Position numbers and translations under genes: made by a program | Part shown: piece by piece, positions 1 to 8,828 of the stretch | Numbering within the stretch: position 1 is the stretch's first letter | Layout: every line of letters starts with the position of its first letter | The notes under the pieces: model-generated | What the model was told of the DNA's origin: nothing | The model's input: only the letters and a program-made list of their open reading frames with translations | Databases searched by the model: none | NCBI GenBank assembly: GCA_963783355.1 | Contig: CAWANF010000001.1 | Location: 1,116,001-1,180,000 of the forward strand | Length of the DNA stretch: 64,000 nucleotides | Reading direction: 5' to 3' | From: CAWANF01 sp963783355 | GTDB lineage: Bacteria; Bacteroidota; Rhodothermia; Balneolales; DATFMH01

Positions 1-1055
1 ATATCGATCATTACGTATTTAATCCTGCTTTTCCGCCGGCTAATCATCACGTTACCAAGTTCTGGGATATGCAGGTAAACCATTACCAGCGTTATTCTCA
101 TGTTTTTAGCCTGAATTCCGGAGTACAGGCCGATAATCGGAACATCGTAAGTAATGATCGGGGCATTCATAACGACTGGCATGGTGGAATATATGCGGTT
201 GGATTTTTTCAGCCCATTTCTCAATTAAGCCTGACGACTAGTTTTAGAGGTGATTACGACCAAAATTATGGCTTTGAATTGTTGCCACAACTGAACGCAT
301 CATATGGGAGCGGAAAGTGGATTTTTAGGGCAGCCGCTGGTAGGAGTATTCGTGCGGCGGATTTTACCGAACGTTATATATCAAATAATTTGCCAGGACC
401 GTTGTCACCCGGGAGAAATATCGGAAATCCAAACCTGAAAGCGGAGCAGGCATGGTCGGCCGAAGCCGGTTTTGATGTTTTTCCGGTATCCGGTTTAAAA
501 TTCGTAACTACGCTTTTCACTCGGAGATCTTCTAATCTGATTGATTATGTGATGACAAATGCCGCTAATATCCAAAATAACGGTAATTTGCAGCCCAATG
601 CCGATTATTTGTATGCGGAAAATATAAAATCTGTGAATACGACCGGTCTTGAAATGGAAGGCTGGCTGAGCCAGAGGCTGGATAATAACTGGAATCTTCA
701 ATATGAAATAGGGTACACCTATCTCTATTCAAAAAGTGCTAAAGGTGTCATTTCAAAATATGTATCCAATCATGCAGGCAATATGATAAGCACCAATTTG
801 ATATTGAATAACAGGCGGTTCGATTTGGGAATAAATGGATTGTGGAAACAAAGGAATCCGGAGTTTTCTCAAAGTATTAACAGCGGGATGTCGAATGAAT
901 ATATGGTATGGAATATTAAAGCCGGGTACAAAATCTATAGGAATATCTCATTCAATGTGCAGGTTGAAAACCTGTTGAACGCCCAATATCAGGATATTCT
1001 GGGAGCGAAGATGCCCAATCGCTGGATGATGGCCGGTTTTAGCTGGAATATGTAA
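1..1055 (+). CDS. TonB-dependent outer-membrane receptor, C-terminal part (5' end outside window)
   Basis: This is the C-terminal beta-barrel half of a TonB-dependent receptor, the outer-membrane channel that imports siderophores, cobalamin, metals or glycans using TonB energy. The frame is open to the left edge (reading from base 3), so the Met at 69 is internal and the gene continues upstream. The visible part shows alternating aromatic strands, the NPNLKAEQAWSAEAG segment typical of late barrel strands in this family, and a final strand NVQVENLLNAQYQD near the C-terminus. The plug and TonB box are not in the window, so the substrate cannot be assigned. It ends just before a convergent isochorismatase-fold gene. 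Confidence 0.9.
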   Translation, partial: IDHYVFNPAFPPANHHVTKFWDMQVNHYQRYSHVFSLNSGVQADNRNIVSNDRGIHNDWHGGIYAVGFFQPISQLSLTTSFRGDYDQNYGFELLPQLNASYGSGKWIFRAAAGRSIRAADFTERYISNNLPGPLSPGRNIGNPNLKAEQAWSAEAGFDVFPVSGLKFVTTLFTRRSSNLIDYVMTNAANIQNNGNLQPNADYLYAENIKSVNTTGLEMEGWLSQRLDNNWNLQYEIGYTYLYSKSAKGVISKYVSNHAGNMISTNLILNNRRFDLGINGLWKQRNPEFSQSINSGMSNEYMVWNIKAGYKIYRNISFNVQVENLLNAQYQDILGAKMPNRWMMAGFSWNM

Positions 1056-1087
1056 GGCTGCAAAATGCACTATTACGTTTTAACATT

Positions 1088-1630
1088 TTATTTGACAAGC
1101 TTTGATATGGACTTGAAGGTGTCGTTTCCGGCATAACGGCATAATTCAAACAGAATTGATTCGTAAGTCGTAATGATAGCACCTTCTGTCCGCATTCTCT
1201 CGATGGCGATACTTTTATCATGAGCTTTTCTGGATGAAACACAATCCTCTATTACAATGGGAACAAATCCTTTATCCAAAAGATCTAAAGTAGTTTGTTG
1301 GACACAGATATGAGATTCGATGCCGGCAATGATTACCTTATTTTTGCCGGTTGAGTCCAGTTTCTTCATAAATTTATCATCGTCACAACAACTGAACGAT
1401 ATCTTTTCAACAGGCTTTGAATTAACCAGAGTCTGTTGAATGGAATGAATAGTGGGGCCCAGGCCTTTCGTGTACTGTTGGGTCACAATGATTGATAAAT
1501 CCAAAAGCTGCAGGCCCTGAATCAGAATGGAAGTATTACGTGCTAATTGCTCATGCTCAAAAATATGAGGAAACAAGCGTTCCTGAATATCAACTATCAG
1601 GGCAATGGTGTCTTCTTTAAGAATTCTCAT
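1088..1630 (-). CDS. Isochorismatase-family cysteine hydrolase
   Basis: A 180-residue single-domain hydrolase of the isochorismatase-like superfamily. The catalytic triad is visible: Asp14 in LIVDIQ, Lys76 in VEKISFSC and Cys109 in GIESHICVQ. The length fits the YcaC/ISOC-type subfamily, which acts on amides or has unknown substrates; true isochorismatases for siderophore synthesis are usually longer. It starts 12 bp after the stop of the upstream glycosyltransferase on the same strand and is probably co-transcribed with it. The substrate is unknown. Confidence 0.88.
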   Translation of the reverse strand: MRILKEDTIALIVDIQERLFPHIFEHEQLARNTSILIQGLQLLDLSIIVTQQYTKGLGPTIHSIQQTLVNSKPVEKISFSCCDDDKFMKKLDSTGKNKVIIAGIESHICVQQTTLDLLDKGFVPIVIEDCVSSRKAHDKSIAIERMRTEGAIITTYESILFELCRYAGNDTFKSISKLVK

Positions 1631-1642
1631 AAATGAAAGTAT

Positions 1643-2695
1643 TTAATTCGAAAATTTTTCAGGGTGAGCATCTTTTAATTTACCGAAGGTATCCCGCTTC
1701 CGGAAAAAATAATTCCACACCAGGCTAATCGATACTTGTCCGGGATGTTCATCATGATTTGTTTTCATTAACAGGTTAGCTTTACGTTTTTTCTTAATTT
1801 CCGAAAAATGGCTCCAGAAATAAGTATGAGCTTTCATTATGGCTAAATATTCGCCGGTATTCAAAGATAAAATGGAACGTAAGGCCGCTAAAAAATCAAG
1901 GAAGAAGCGTACCGGGAATAGAGTCAGAAGCTGCTTCTTTGAATAATTCTTGTACAACATGACAAGATTATTACGAAAATTATAGTACACTTTCCGGGGT
2001 GAACCCATGGCTAGTGAGCCCCCGCCCAAGTGATATACAACGCTTTTCGGACAATAAGCAATCAGGTAATTCCTGTTTTGAATGCGCCAGCATAAATCAA
2101 TCTCTTCCATATGAAATTCGAACTGCTCATCGAATCCGTTCATTTCCTTGAAAATGTCTTTCCTGATAGCAAAAGCGGCGCCGCTCGCCCAAAAAATAAA
2201 ATCCTCATTATCGTATTGTCCGGAATCCTTTTCAAGTGTTTCAAATACCCGTCCGCGACAAAACGGATAGCCGTATTTATCGATATACCCGCCAGCAGCT
2301 CCAGCGTATTCAAAAGAAGTTTTATCGTTATATGAACGAAGTTTGGGTTGTACGACAGCTATTTTGGGATTCCTTTTAAAGCAATAATCCAATTCATCAA
2401 GCCAGTCCGGTTCTACTTCAACATCATTGTTCAAAAACAGCAGGATATCACCGTTGGCATGGTTAGCGGCACGGTTATTTCCACCGCAATATCCATAGTT
2501 TTTATCCAGTTTAACTATCCGTACATTAGGATAATGTTTAGTGACCCATTCTTCCGAACCATCGGTGGACGCATTATCGGCTATTATAATCTCAAAATCA
2601 GAAAAACAGGTTGCTGCAACAGACGGCAGAAATTTTTTCAGGTGATGAAGAGCATTCCAACTGACGATGATTATGCTGAAACGACAAAAGGGCAT
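1643..2695 (-). CDS. Family 2 glycosyltransferase (rhamnosyltransferase-like)
   Basis: A 350-residue GT-A fold transferase predicted to move a sugar from a nucleotide donor onto a cell-surface glycan. Visible motifs are the N-terminal SIIIVSWN, IIADNASTDGSEEW, the metal-binding LLFLNNDVEVEP, and the acceptor/catalytic segment FHMEEIDLCWR followed by VYHLGGGS. This combination is typical of WbbL/rhamnosyltransferase-type GT2 enzymes. No transmembrane segments are obvious, so it is probably a peripheral cytoplasmic enzyme. It lies first in a two-gene minus-strand unit with the isochorismatase-fold gene. No other glycan genes are nearby, so the acceptor is unknown. Confidence 0.88.
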   Translation of the reverse strand: MPFCRFSIIIVSWNALHHLKKFLPSVAATCFSDFEIIIADNASTDGSEEWVTKHYPNVRIVKLDKNYGYCGGNNRAANHANGDILLFLNNDVEVEPDWLDELDYCFKRNPKIAVVQPKLRSYNDKTSFEYAGAAGGYIDKYGYPFCRGRVFETLEKDSGQYDNEDFIFWASGAAFAIRKDIFKEMNGFDEQFEFHMEEIDLCWRIQNRNYLIAYCPKSVVYHLGGGSLAMGSPRKVYYNFRNNLVMLYKNYSKKQLLTLFPVRFFLDFLAALRSILSLNTGEYLAIMKAHTYFWSHFSEIKKKRKANLLMKTNHDEHPGQVSISLVWNYFFRKRDTFGKLKDAHPEKFSN

Positions 2696-2830
2696 AATGG
2701 GTTATTTATATGTGTGATAACGAAATAAATGAAAAAGATGTCAATTTTGTTTTGAAGTTGTTGGGAAAATCCTAAAATTCCGCTTGAATATACATACTGT
2801 CAACGGATTAAGAGAGTATAAAATACTGAA

Positions 2831-3343
2831 ATGTTAAAAGTTGGACTAATTTCTGATACGCACCATTACCTTGACCCTCAGATTCCGGAATATTTTAAGG
2901 AATGTGATGAAATCTGGCATGCAGGTGATCTGGGTACCATCAAAATTACCGAGGAACTGGAAAAAATAGCTCCGGTTACAGCAGTATACGGTAATATTGA
3001 CGGACAGGATGTGAGAAAAGTGTACCCATTGCATCAGCGCTTTGTTAAAGAAGGTATGGATATTTGGATGACTCATATCGGTGGAAGTCCCGGAAGATAT
3101 GCTTTACCCATACGGAAAGAGATGGAGGAAAATCCGCCGGATATGTTTATTTGCGGGCATTCTCATATTCTCAAAATCGCCAGAGACCAGAATAATCAAC
3201 GAATGCTGTATGTCAACCCGGGTGCTGCCGGAAGACAGGGATTTCAACTGATGAGAACCATTGTACGTTTTAAGTTGAATAATGGTAAAGTATCCAATAT
3301 GGAAGTGATAAATCTTGGTAACCGCACCGAATCTGAGGAATAA
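2831..3343 (+). CDS. YfcE/MJ0936-family metallophosphoesterase
   Basis: A 170-residue calcineurin-like phosphoesterase. The dinuclear metal motifs are all present in order: LISDTHH, WHAGDLG, VYGNID, and CGHSHI with the later VNPGAAGRQG. Family members hydrolyse phosphodiesters such as bis-p-nitrophenyl phosphate or 2',3'-cyclic nucleotides in vitro; the physiological substrate is unclear. It is divergent from the glycosyltransferase gene and stands alone on the plus strand. The length is normal for the family. Confidence 0.9.
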   Translation: MLKVGLISDTHHYLDPQIPEYFKECDEIWHAGDLGTIKITEELEKIAPVTAVYGNIDGQDVRKVYPLHQRFVKEGMDIWMTHIGGSPGRYALPIRKEMEENPPDMFICGHSHILKIARDQNNQRMLYVNPGAAGRQGFQLMRTIVRFKLNNGKVSNMEVINLGNRTESEE

Positions 3344-3573
3344 TTTTAAACGGAAAAATAGCGTTTTTTAGCAGATTAAAGATTTTTGATCTTACCTAAT
3401 CATAATTCCTTCTGTGAGATATGAAAACGACCGGTATCAAGCAGGGTTTTTACACTTCTATTCATAACAAATGATATATTCGCTTTATCCATTTCCTCTT
3501 GGCATTTAATTCATTCAGTTAATATTCTTTTCTGTGAATTTATTGGCAATGATCAGAAAATAACACATAGCGT

Positions 3574-4564
3574 ATGTCAGGTATGAGCAAAAAAAGGCCA
3601 TTGATAACAGGGATTGTATTGGTTTTAATCATTTCGGCAGTATTTATTATTTGGAGAGAAATAGCAGTGAGTAATGAGCCCTGGCAGCCGAAATCAGTGG
3701 AAAAAGATTTGCCCGGCGGTAAAAAAGGACAACTCATAAAGTACGGCTATGATCTGGTCACCAAAACCTATAAATATATCGGTCCGAATGTCCGGGATGC
3801 ATCGATGCGTTTGGCTGGAAATAACTTAACATGTCAAAACTGTCATCTGGATGCCGGCAGAAAACCGGGAGGAGCTTCGTTTGTTGGAGTGTTTGGCCGA
3901 TACCCAAGTTTTAGAAAACGCTCCGGGCAAACAGGAACGCTCGAAGATCGCATTAACGGTTGCATGCAACGCAGTATGAATGGCAAATCGTTAAAAAAAG
4001 ACAGCAGGGAGATGAAAGCGATTGTGGCTTATATGAAGTGGTTGAGTACCGATGTGCCGCCCTCAAAAATTGCAGAATATAAAGGTTATGATCCGGTGAT
4101 TATACCGGATCGTGCAGCCGATACCACACATGGTCATATGAATTTATCGGTTGAATTGCCAGCGTTGCCATGGTGCCAATGGACAAGGGTTACTGAATGA
4201 CAAACTTAATCCACGCTTAGGATTTTTATATCCACCTCTTTGGGGGGCTCATTCATTCAATAAAGGAGCCGGTATGAACAGGGTGATTACCGCATCCCGT
4301 TTTATCAAAGGGAATATGCCCTTTGGAGTGAATAATTTGCATCCTTTTTTAAGTGATGAAGAATGTTATGATGTGGCGGCGTTTATCGATTCTCGGACAA
4401 GGCCAAATAAACAAGGGTTAAGTGATGATTATCCCGACCGTAAACTGAAGCCTGTTGACTGTCCGTACGGACCCTATGCCGATAGTTTTTCACAAAAACA
4501 GCACCAATTAGGACCTTTTTCGCCGATTAAGCAATACTACAAAAAGAAATATCATATGAATTAG
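3574..4564 (+). CDS. Thiosulfate dehydrogenase-like dihaem cytochrome c (TsdA family), interrupted by a frameshift
   Basis: Two overlapping frames make one protein. The first (3574-4200) has an N-terminal membrane anchor (residues 9-27), a first haem site CQNCH (Cys87-His91) followed by LDAGRKPGG, and Cys130 in RINGCMQRSM, the likely cysteine haem ligand typical of TsdA. The second frame, entered near 4142, carries a second haem site CQRCH at 4157 and GNMPFGV, a possible distal Met ligand. Removing one A of ATGAATTTAT near 4141 restores ...GHMIYRLNCQRCHG..., the expected lead-in to a haem motif. TsdA oxidises thiosulfate to tetrathionate or runs the reverse reaction. The convergent neighbour is a secreted DsrE protein, which fits sulfur chemistry. 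Sequencing error or a real mutation are both possible. Confidence 0.78.
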
Positions 4565-4578
4565 AAAGATGCCATACC

Positions 4579-5124
4579 TCAAAAGGGCATTAGGGCATAA
4601 CCTTTTAATTCATACGTTGGCAATACGCTCAATGCTGAGACGGCCTCTGTGACAGCAGGGTTTAAATTTTTTTGAGTGTAGCCAAGCCCTGTCATTGCCT
4701 GACCGCAAACAAAAATCTTAACGTGTCCTTTTTCCTTTAATTCTTTCAGCAGATAGGAATTGGGATTGTCATACTTGAAATGCTTTTTATAAGCACTGTC
4801 GTTTAGGGCACAATATGTTGCCGATCCGGTAATGATAGCAACGAGCTTCATTTTTTCAGGTTTTATACCCGCTTCAGCGTAGACATTAATGAGCCGGGCC
4901 AAATGCACCAAGCCTTCATTAGTATCATTTCTTTTGCCGTTTTTTGTAATAGAGAAAATAATTTTATACTCCATATTTTTATCGGGCTGAACCGCGGCTT
5001 GGGGCAGGGGATGGGCCGCTCCATAACCTTTGATGACGGGATATTGCCATTCCTGGGCAAATGCGTTGCCGAAAGGCAGTAAAAAAAAGACGAATAAGGC
5101 GATTTTTAAATATTTTTTATCCAT
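4579..5124 (-). CDS. Secreted DsrE-family protein
   Basis: A 181-residue protein with a clear signal peptide (hydrophobic residues 7-20, cleavage near AFAQ) and a DsrE/DsrF-like fold. The conserved segment KIFVCGQAMTGLGY contains Cys140, the position used to carry persulfides in the family, and a second Cys105 lies in SATYCALN. Periplasmic DsrE proteins are common in this group, but their role is not established; sulfane-sulfur transfer is the usual inference. The gene converges on the thiosulfate-dehydrogenase-like cytochrome with only 15 bp between the stops, so a link to periplasmic sulfur metabolism is plausible but unproven. Confidence 0.82.
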   Translation of the reverse strand: MDKKYLKIALFVFFLLPFGNAFAQEWQYPVIKGYGAAHPLPQAAVQPDKNMEYKIIFSITKNGKRNDTNEGLVHLARLINVYAEAGIKPEKMKLVAIITGSATYCALNDSAYKKHFKYDNPNSYLLKELKEKGHVKIFVCGQAMTGLGYTQKNLNPAVTEAVSALSVLPTYELKGYALMPF

Positions 5125-5241
5125 TTCAATTCCTGGTTTTTATAGAGAGTACCTGTAATGTCAACCGGTTTATAAACCTCTGAACATTGATTGCGTATTT
5201 CCTACAGGAATATAATTAGAAAAAAATGTAATAAGTGAAAA

Positions 5242-5691
5242 CTACTTTGCCGATTCGTGAATATGATGGGGATTCTTGCAAATATGGGTATGCCGGCTGT
5301 TTTTAAATGTTGACCAGGCCAAAAATCCGGCACCGATAAAAATAAATAACGACTTGAAATATTCAGTTTTCAAAGCGGTTCCTCCAAAGCCGGAAAGTTG
5401 GCCGTTTTCCGGGATCAGAAATTGAGCTGCTACAAGAATAACCAGCCCAAGGCTAAAATATGATATCAATTTGATATTTCTATGATTCAGCCAGGTTGGG
5501 ATAAAACCGACTAAGCTAACCGGGACAACCATGATAATAAATATATTTTCCATGGTGTGGCCAACAAATTCCGATGCAAGCGGAAGCAACATGATTACAA
5601 ATGGATGAACCATACAATGAACAAGGCACAACGACGAAAAGAAAATGCTGATTCGGGACCAGATTGTTGTCGAAACTTTGACGTTTTCCAT
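5242..5691 (-). CDS. MerC-domain membrane protein
   Basis: A 149-residue inner-membrane protein with about four hydrophobic segments and an N-terminal CLVHC motif (Cys22, His25, Cys26) at the position of the metal-binding cysteines of MerC mercury transporters. The C-terminus is His/Cys-rich (HTHICKNPHHIHE), which suggests metal binding. It starts only 4 bp after the stop of the Fur-family gene and must be co-transcribed with it. No mercuric reductase or MerR is present, so transport of zinc or another physiological metal is more likely than mercury resistance. Confidence 0.82.
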   Translation of the reverse strand: MENVKVSTTIWSRISIFFSSLCLVHCMVHPFVIMLLPLASEFVGHTMENIFIIMVVPVSLVGFIPTWLNHRNIKLISYFSLGLVILVAAQFLIPENGQLSGFGGTALKTEYFKSLFIFIGAGFLAWSTFKNSRHTHICKNPHHIHESAK

Positions 5692-5694
5692 GCT

Positions 5695-6147
5695 TCAGTT
5701 ATTCAGATTAATTTGTTTATGACATTCGGGGCATAAACCATGCAGTCGAAGCTCTTTCTCTGTGACAACAAAGTCTCCGGGACAGGGGACATCAGGTATC
5801 TGATCTGCCCCGTTGATCGGCATACAATAAATTCTTTCGCATTTATCACATATAAAATGGGCGTGTGACCTGTTAATATCGGCCTTCTCTTTGTCTTTTA
5901 AGTAAATCGCATACTGCCAGTTACGATCTTTATTGGCGACTTTATGAATCAACCCTTTTTTCTCAAAAGCATTTAGAGTACGGTAAATAGTCACTTTGTC
6001 AATGAGATATTTTTGCAAGGCTGTGGCTATTTCATGATGGCAAAGTGCTGTTTTTGAATCAATCAAAACATTCAAAACCTGCAAGCGGGTATCGGTTATC
6101 CGCAAGTTATAAGAGTGGAGTATATTTGATAATAAATCTGAATTCAT
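5695..6147 (-). CDS. Fur-family metalloregulator (Zur-like)
   Basis: A 150-residue ferric/zinc uptake regulator family repressor. It has an N-terminal winged helix (ITDTRLQVLNVL, then the recognition helix KVTIYRTLNAFEKKGLI), the metal-site motif SHAHFIC, and the structural zinc pairs CDKC and CPEC. I chose the Met at 6147, not the longer frame from 6201, because the 18 extra residues do not resemble Fur N-termini and would overlap the palindromic operators at 6166-6212. It heads an operon with the MerC gene. Two palindromes upstream imply autoregulation. The metal (Zn versus Fe or Mn) is not certain; pairing with a putative metal transporter favours Zur. Confidence 0.88.
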   Translation of the reverse strand: MNSDLLSNILHSYNLRITDTRLQVLNVLIDSKTALCHHEIATALQKYLIDKVTIYRTLNAFEKKGLIHKVANKDRNWQYAIYLKDKEKADINRSHAHFICDKCERIYCMPINGADQIPDVPCPGDFVVTEKELRLHGLCPECHKQINLNN

Positions 6148-6165
6148 AAATGAACGGCATATAAA

Positions 6166-6212
6166 TGCAACTAGGTTGCAGAAAGATACGACTAATTGCA
6201 ACTAAGTTGCAA
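6166..6212. promoter_or_regulatory. Tandem palindromic operators for the Fur/Zur-like regulator
   Basis: Two inverted repeats share the same core. One is TGCAAC-TAG-GTTGCA at 6166-6180 and the other is TTGCAAC-TAA-GTTGCAA at 6196-6212. Their centres are 31 bp apart, about three helical turns, so two dimers would sit on the same DNA face. They lie 19-65 bp upstream of the regulator start. The size and symmetry fit Fur-family boxes. Binding by this particular regulator is inferred from position only. Confidence 0.65.
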
Positions 6213-6367
6213 GATTAAAAAATATTAAAATAATAAATGCATGTTTATGAGATATTTTCGATAAATATTTAAATCAAAAAGATAATCTTATTAAATTTCG
6301 CAACATTCGTTATAAGTCACGATATTGAAACACAAAAAGTTCATCAAAAAAGATAGTCGGCTTAACA

Positions 6368-7735
6368 TTGAAAGAAATTATTAGAATAGCATCGGGACAG
6401 GGTTTTTGGGGAGACCTGCCTACCGCACCAATTGATCAGGTTCGAAAAGGACCCATCGATTATCTGGTTATGGATTATCTGGCTGAAGTAACGATGTCGA
6501 TTTTGCAAAAACAAAAACTTCGGAATCCATCTTTTGGTTATGCCCGGGATTTTGTGGAGGTGATAAGGGAAATTTTACCGGATATCAAAAAGAAGGGAAT
6601 CAAAGTTATCTCTAATGCCGGCGGGGTAAACCCTGAAGCCTGTAAAGACGCTATTTTGGCTTTGATTAAAGAGAAAAAATTAGAAGGCCTGAAAATAGCA
6701 ATCGTTAATGGAGACGATATCCTTGGTCAAATTGATAATTTGGTAGCAGATGGACATCATTTAAAAAATATGGATGATGGCGTATCAATTAATTCCGTTT
6801 CTGATGAGCTCCTGAGTGCTAATGTGTATTTTGGTGCTAAGCCTATCGTGGAAGCTTTAAAAAAAGGGGCTGATATCATCGTGACAGGCAGGGTTACCGA
6901 TACCGGATTAACATTAGCCCCGATGATTTATGAATTTGGATGGGATTTTGAGGACTACGATAAGATGGCTACCGGTACCGTAGCTGGGCATATTATCGAA
7001 TGTGGAGCCCAATGTACCGGTGGTAACTATACCGACTGGGAAGAAGTTCCGGATATTGAGAATATTGGCTTTCCCATCATTGAAGCTCATTCAAATGGTG
7101 ATTTTTATGTGACAAAACATGAAAATACCGGTGGTTTGGTGAACCTGAAAACGGTTAAAGAACAATTATTGTATGAAATAGGTGATCCAACTGATTATAT
7201 TACCCCCGATTGTATTGTCGATTTTACATCAATAAATGTAAAAGCGGCAGGTTCAAACAAAGTAAAAGTCTTTGGAATACAGGGCAAGCCGGAAACGCCT
7301 TTTTATAAGGTTTCCGCCAGTTATAATAAGGGATATAAATTATCATCGACATTGGTTTATTCCTGGCCCAATGCACTAAAAAAAGCCCGAAGAGCGGGTG
7401 AAATATTGACCAGAAGGGCAGAAAATTTAAAACTCGATATTGAATCATTTAATTGCGAATATATCGGTTTTAACGGATGCAATGAAGTTCCGGTAACAGA
7501 CGATTTCTTACATATAAATTTCAGCGAAATACAACTAAGGGTTTCGGCATCTGGTAATAATAAAGAAGCTTTAAACAGATTTGGAATGGAAATTGCCCCA
7601 TTGATTTTAACGGGCCCAAGCGGAGTTACCGGTTTTGCCGGCGGAAGGCCGAAGGCAAGTGAAATTGTCGCTTATTGGCCGGCACTGATAAAAAAGGAAG
7701 CCTGCCATCCCCGGGTAACTCTTTATGAATCATAA
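6368..7735 (+). CDS. AtuA-family (DUF1446) protein
   Basis: A 455-residue cytoplasmic protein of the acyclic terpene utilization AtuA / DUF1446 family. The N-terminal IRIASGQGFWGDLP and PIDYLVMDYLAEVTMSIL, plus VTGRVTDTGLTLAP, are characteristic. In Pseudomonas AtuA belongs to citronellol/geraniol degradation, but most homologues have no proven reaction. No atuC/atuF-type carboxylase or other terpene gene is present here. The start is a TTG codon at 6368; the family N-terminus (MKxIRIASG) supports it. A renalase-like flavoprotein follows 43 bp downstream and may be in the same transcript. Confidence 0.85.
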   Translation: MKEIIRIASGQGFWGDLPTAPIDQVRKGPIDYLVMDYLAEVTMSILQKQKLRNPSFGYARDFVEVIREILPDIKKKGIKVISNAGGVNPEACKDAILALIKEKKLEGLKIAIVNGDDILGQIDNLVADGHHLKNMDDGVSINSVSDELLSANVYFGAKPIVEALKKGADIIVTGRVTDTGLTLAPMIYEFGWDFEDYDKMATGTVAGHIIECGAQCTGGNYTDWEEVPDIENIGFPIIEAHSNGDFYVTKHENTGGLVNLKTVKEQLLYEIGDPTDYITPDCIVDFTSINVKAAGSNKVKVFGIQGKPETPFYKVSASYNKGYKLSSTLVYSWPNALKKARRAGEILTRRAENLKLDIESFNCEYIGFNGCNEVPVTDDFLHINFSEIQLRVSASGNNKEALNRFGMEIAPLILTGPSGVTGFAGGRPKASEIVAYWPALIKKEACHPRVTLYES

Positions 7736-7778
7736 TTATTAAACTAAGAGCCATAACATTAATATTTGAGAAAATAAC

Positions 7779-8819
7779 ATGGTTATAGGAATTATTGGAG
7801 CTGGTATTTCCGGTTTGGTTGCCGGACGTTTACTGGCAGAGGGTGGACACGAAGTTACCGTTTTTGAGAAAAATCCTTCATTAGGCGGTAAACTTTCGAC
7901 TTTAAACCTCGGAAAAGACAACAAAACTTTAGTAGATAACCGGGTTGCGTGTTTCCCGGTTTCGGATTCTGTTTTTAAAGAATTTGTAAATGAATTAGTT
8001 GAAAAAAATATCCTTACCAAATGGGCGGAATATTTTCCTTTTCATGACGGTGAAGAAGTATTCGACAATTATCCTGGTCATGAAAATCGTGATTATTATG
8101 CTGCCCCCGGTGGTATTAATGCAGTCACAAAATATTTGTCTCGATGGGTTGATATATCATTAAACGAGTCTGTCGGCGGATTTACGTTCATAGGTGATAA
8201 AAGGCATAAGAAAAAAGCATGGATGATCAACCTGTCCAGTTTTAATGTCTTTGAATTTGATGCTATTATTATAGCTATTCCTGCCATTCAGGCTTACGGC
8301 CTGATTGAAACGTCACAGGATGAAACAGTTATTCGTGGTTTAATCAGAGATTTGGATCACATAGAATATGATAATTGCTTATCCTTGTCGGTTGGATATA
8401 AGGGACAGCTTGTTCCGGATTGGAAAGGTATTGAATCTCGGCACAATGATATCTCATGGATTTCTAATGAGTCATCAAAGAGGCAAAATGATGATGAACT
8501 GGCTTTAGTTATCCAGTCATCACAGGAATTTTACCATAAACACAAAAACGATCCAGCCGAAAAAATTGTCCTAAACCTATTGAAATCGGCATCAGAAATT
8601 GCCGGTGAATGGATTGAACAACCCGAGTGGTCCCATCTTGATAATTGGATGTATAAAGTAGCAAGGAACCCCCTCGACATTCCTTTTGTTGAAGTAAAAA
8701 GTGATGATGGTCCGTTGGCTTTAATTGGTGATTATTTTGGTGGTAATGATATAGAAGCTTCATATTTGTCGGGATACAAATTGGCGGAACATTGGTTGGA
8801 AAAATATCCCGCAAAATAG
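7779..8819 (+). CDS. Renalase-like FAD/NAD(P)-dependent oxidoreductase
   Basis: A 346-residue flavoprotein with an N-terminal Rossmann FAD site (GIIGAGISGLVAGRLL, then VTVFEKNPSLGGKL) and a C-terminal FAD-binding segment ALIGDYFGGNDIEASYLSG. The short length and the internal pattern fit the COG3380/renalase group more than full-length amine oxidases. The substrate is unknown. It sits between the AtuA gene and the first ABC exporter half, which starts 9 bp after its stop, so it may be co-transcribed with both. Confidence 0.8.
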   Translation: MVIGIIGAGISGLVAGRLLAEGGHEVTVFEKNPSLGGKLSTLNLGKDNKTLVDNRVACFPVSDSVFKEFVNELVEKNILTKWAEYFPFHDGEEVFDNYPGHENRDYYAAPGGINAVTKYLSRWVDISLNESVGGFTFIGDKRHKKKAWMINLSSFNVFEFDAIIIAIPAIQAYGLIETSQDETVIRGLIRDLDHIEYDNCLSLSVGYKGQLVPDWKGIESRHNDISWISNESSKRQNDDELALVIQSSQEFYHKHKNDPAEKIVLNLLKSASEIAGEWIEQPEWSHLDNWMYKVARNPLDIPFVEVKSDDGPLALIGDYFGGNDIEASYLSGYKLAEHWLEKYPAK

Positions 8820-8828
8820 CCTTTAGCT

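Noticed and set aside
5242..5691. Mercury resistance locus
   Set aside because: Only a MerC-domain protein is present, without merA, merR or merT; the adjacent Fur-family regulator points to another metal.
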